From: Pararoseburia sp963661325 | GTDB taxonomy: Bacteria; Bacillota; Clostridia; Lachnospirales; Lachnospiraceae | Length of the DNA stretch: 8,017 nt | NCBI GenBank assembly: GCA_963661325.1 | Contig: CAVLBP010000104.1 | Location: 1 to 8,017 of the forward strand | Direction of reading: 5' to 3' | Part shown: piece by piece, positions 5,995-8,017 of the stretch | How positions within the stretch are numbered: the first letter of the stretch is position 1 | Layout of the letters: every line of letters starts with the position of its first letter | Notes under the pieces: generated by a model | Told to the model about the DNA's origin: nothing | Seen by the model: the letters and a program-made list of their open reading frames with translations, nothing else | The model's database searches: none | Translations under genes and position numbers: made by a program

Positions 5995-6757
5995 GATCGT
6001 AGAACGTTTACAGAACGGTATTATCAAAGAAAATCCTACCTTCGTCCTGATGCTTGGTATGTGTCCGACACTTGCTGTTACCACATCCGCTATCAACGGA
6101 CTTGGTATGGGACTTTCCACAACCGTTGTACTTGTTATGTCCAACTTTATGATTTCCTTATTGAGACATATTATCCCGGATCGTGTACGTGTGCCGGCAT
6201 TTATCGTTATCGTTGCATCTTTTGTAACGATCGTACAGTTCTTGGTACAGGGATTTATTCCAAGCCTTTACTCAGCACTTGGTATCTATATCCCGCTTAT
6301 CGTAGTAAACTGTATCATCTTAGGAAGAGCAGAGTCATATGCTTCTAAGAATCCTGTCATTCCGTCTATCTTTGATGGACTTGGTATGGGACTTGGATTT
6401 ACATTAGGTCTTACCACGATCGGTATCGTGCGTGAGGTTCTTGGTGCAGGTCAGATCTTTGGCTTCCAGATCCTTCCGCTTGCAGATGCAGCATCAGGAA
6501 AAGCAGGTTATACACCGATCACTATTTTTGTTCTTGCTCCTGGAGCATTCTTCGTACTGGCATTCTTGATCGCACTTATGAATGTGATCCGCGCAAATGC
6601 AGAGAAGAAGGGCAAACATATCGCACCGGCTACCGGATGTCTTGCAGGAGATTGCGAGTCTTGTGGTATGGGATCTTGCTCAGGCAAGTCTAATGTCAGC
6701 GTAGCAAAGGCAGAAACAAAGACAGAAGCAAAAGAAGAAGCAAAGGATAAGGAATAG
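5987..6757 (+). CDS. rnfE: Rnf complex membrane subunit RnfE with a cysteine-rich C-terminal tail
   Basis: RnfE, an NqrD homologue, is an integral membrane subunit that with RnfA is known to hold a membrane-embedded 2Fe-2S cluster. The 256-residue product has about six hydrophobic segments within residues 18-200. Cys26 in LGMCPTLAV and Cys109 in VVNCIILGR are the expected cluster ligands. A GLGMGL motif follows each half (38-43 and 131-136), reflecting the family's internal pseudo-symmetry. After the last helix comes an extension of about 50 residues. It has Cys218, 223, 226 and 231 (CX4CX2CX4C, GCLAGDCESCGMGSCSGK), then a Lys/Glu/Ala-rich end. A core RnfE is usually near 200 residues, so this tail is extra and could bind metal. 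The start ATG overlaps the end of rnfG by 8 bases. The stop codon lies inside the rnfA ribosome binding site. Confidence 0.95.
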   Translation: MNKIVERLQNGIIKENPTFVLMLGMCPTLAVTTSAINGLGMGLSTTVVLVMSNFMISLLRHIIPDRVRVPAFIVIVASFVTIVQFLVQGFIPSLYSALGIYIPLIVVNCIILGRAESYASKNPVIPSIFDGLGMGLGFTLGLTTIGIVREVLGAGQIFGFQILPLADAASGKAGYTPITIFVLAPGAFFVLAFLIALMNVIRANAEKKGKHIAPATGCLAGDCESCGMGSCSGKSNVSVAKAETKTEAKEEAKDKE

Positions 6758-6768
6758 GAGGAAGAGCA

Positions 6769-7347
6769 ATGAAAGAATTACTTTTGATTTTGGTTGCATC
6801 TGCAATCGTAAATAACGTAGTGCTTAGCCAGTTCCTTGGACTGTGTCCTTTCCTTGGCGTTTCCAAGAAGATTGAGACAGCTGCCGGTATGGGCGGTGCC
6901 ATCATTTTCGTTATTACCATTTCAAGTTTTGTAACAGGACTTATTTACAAGTTTATTTTGGAGCCGACTGGATTTTCCTACTTGCAGACGATCGTATTTA
7001 TCCTTGTGATCGCTGCATTGGTTCAGTTTGTTGAGATGTTCTTAAAGAAGCAGATGCCTGCACTGTATCAGTCACTTGGTGTATATCTGCCACTGATCAC
7101 AACAAACTGTGCTGTACTTGGTATCGCAATCAAGAACGTGACCAAGGGATACAATATCTTAGAGGGCGTGGTCAATGGATTTGGTACAGCAGTAGGCTTT
7201 ACCATCGCTATCGTGATCATGGCCGGTATCCGTGAGAAGATTGAATTCAATGATATTCCAAAGCCATTTAAGGGATCTGCCATCGTTGTTGTTACAGCTG
7301 GTCTTATGGCGATCGCATTCTTTGGATTCTCAGGAATTATTAAGTAG
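6769..7347 (+). CDS. rnfA: Rnf complex membrane subunit RnfA
   Basis: RnfA, an NqrE homologue and distant paralogue of RnfE, forms the other half of the membrane core of the complex. The 192-residue length is standard. The protein is almost wholly hydrophobic, with about six membrane segments. Cys26 in LGLCPFLGVS and Cys114 in TTNCAVLGIA are the expected ligands that, with two from RnfE, bind the shared 2Fe-2S centre. Other family marks are VVLSQFLGLCPF near the start, the ALYQSLGVYLPLITTNC segment, and VVNGFGTAVGFT in the second half. AGGAGG at 6756-6761 overlaps the rnfE stop and sits 7 bases before the ATG. The stop TAG likewise forms part of the rnfB ribosome binding site. Confidence 0.97.
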   Translation: MKELLLILVASAIVNNVVLSQFLGLCPFLGVSKKIETAAGMGGAIIFVITISSFVTGLIYKFILEPTGFSYLQTIVFILVIAALVQFVEMFLKKQMPALYQSLGVYLPLITTNCAVLGIAIKNVTKGYNILEGVVNGFGTAVGFTIAIVIMAGIREKIEFNDIPKPFKGSAIVVVTAGLMAIAFFGFSGIIK

Positions 7348-7359
7348 GAGGGCTGACAG

Positions 7360-8017
7360 ATGAGCGTAACAGGAGTTATTGTAGCCGCTGTCATTGTCGG
7401 CTGCACAGGATGTTTGATGGGATTTTTCTTATGCTTTGCATCAGAAAAGTTCAAAGTTGAAGTAGACGAAAGAGAAGAAGCAATTATTGGCGTTCTGCCG
7501 GGAAATAACTGTGGTGGATGTGGTTATGCCGGATGTTCCGGTCTGGCTGCTGCCATTGTCAAGGGAGAAGCACCGGTCAATGGTTGTCCGGTCGGTGGTG
7601 CTGCGGTTGGAGCCAAGGTTGGCGAGATCATGGGCGTTGCTGCCGAAGACAGCGTCAAGCAGGTTGCTTTTGTAAAATGTGCCGGTACTTGTGAAAAGGC
7701 TGGCAAGGACTATGAGTATGCCGGTGTAGAAGACTGTCAGGCAATGGCATTCGTACCGGGTGGTGGTCCGAAGTCTTGTAATTATGGATGTATGGGATTT
7801 GGTTCCTGCGTAAAGGCTTGTCCTTTTGATGCTATCCATATCGTAGACGGTATTGCAAAGGTTGATCCGGAAGCATGTAAGGCTTGCGGTAAGTGTGTGA
7901 GCACCTGTCCGAAGCATTTGATCGAACTGGTTCCTTACGAGGCTACGACATTAGTACAGTGTAGTTCTAAGGACAAGGGTAAAGATGTCATGAAGGCATG
8001 TTCGGTTGGATGTATCG
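7360..8017 (+). CDS. rnfB: Rnf complex Fe-S subunit RnfB (3' end missing)
   Basis: RnfB is the membrane-anchored multi-cluster ferredoxin-like subunit that receives electrons from reduced ferredoxin. The frame opens at ATG 7360, with GGAGGG at 7347-7352 seven bases upstream, and runs without a stop to the edge: 219 residues plus one base. Residues 4-27 form one membrane helix. The 4Fe-4S domain follows, in LPGNNCGGCGYAGC and NGCPVGG (Cys51, 54, 59, 76). A segment with Cys107, 111 and 126 (FVKCAGTCEKAG) is typical of clostridial RnfB. Two ferredoxin motifs come next: Cys140, 144, 150 and 154, then Cys173, 176, 179 and 183. Cys201, 214 and 218 open a further cysteine-rich region cut by the edge. 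RnfB of Acetobacterium is about 330 residues, so roughly a third is missing. It completes the canonical rnfCDGEAB order. Confidence 0.96.
   Translation, partial: MSVTGVIVAAVIVGCTGCLMGFFLCFASEKFKVEVDEREEAIIGVLPGNNCGGCGYAGCSGLAAAIVKGEAPVNGCPVGGAAVGAKVGEIMGVAAEDSVKQVAFVKCAGTCEKAGKDYEYAGVEDCQAMAFVPGGGPKSCNYGCMGFGSCVKACPFDAIHIVDGIAKVDPEACKACGKCVSTCPKHLIELVPYEATTLVQCSSKDKGKDVMKACSVGCI

Noticed and set aside
7068..7454. 128-codon open frame on the minus strand opposite rnfA and rnfB
   Set aside because: It is the antisense shadow of conserved membrane-protein codons, rich in Pro, Thr and Ile, with no family resemblance.
7441..7917. 158-codon open frame on the minus strand
   Set aside because: It lies entirely opposite rnfB, whose protein is clearly conserved; its predicted protein is low-complexity, rich in Thr and Ser, and matches no family I know.

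Overview
The window looks like a chromosomal segment of an anaerobic Firmicute of class Clostridia, most likely a Lachnospiraceae-type gut bacterium. The evidence is the rnfCDGEAB gene order, strong AGGAGG-type ribosome binding sites, moderate-to-low G+C, and an S1-domain protein of the kind often fused to IspH in this group. The species cannot be named from the sequence alone.

Layout. Positions 1-961 hold the 3' part of an S1-repeat RNA-binding protein (ribosomal protein S1 type), cut by the window edge. It is followed after 28 bases by a CheR-type protein methyltransferase (990-1769), probably on the same transcript. A strong hairpin with a TTCG loop (1773-1810) separates this pair from a convergent minus-strand gene (1824-2912) encoding a DEDD-family RNase H-like exonuclease of the YprB type. 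The 188-base divergent region 2913-3100 carries a promoter for each direction, a 10-bp tandem repeat and a palindrome resembling a Rex operator.

From 3101 to the right edge runs the rnf operon: rnfC, rnfD, rnfG, rnfE, rnfA and the first 219 codons of rnfB. The genes are tightly packed, with overlaps or gaps of at most 15 bases, and each has its own ribosome binding site. Together they encode a membrane ferredoxin:NAD+ oxidoreductase. RnfB takes electrons from reduced ferredoxin through its Fe-S clusters. The RnfA/RnfE cysteine cluster and the covalent flavins of RnfG and RnfD carry them through the membrane. RnfC passes them to NAD+ while Na+ or H+ is exported. All the catalytic and cofactor-binding motifs expected in the visible subunits are present, so the complex looks functional.

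No mobile element, CRISPR array, tRNA or rRNA was seen, and no clearly new system. The least routine observations are a four-cysteine, charged C-terminal tail on RnfE, a cheR gene coupled to a translation gene, and the Rex-like palindrome between the exonuclease gene and the rnf operon.
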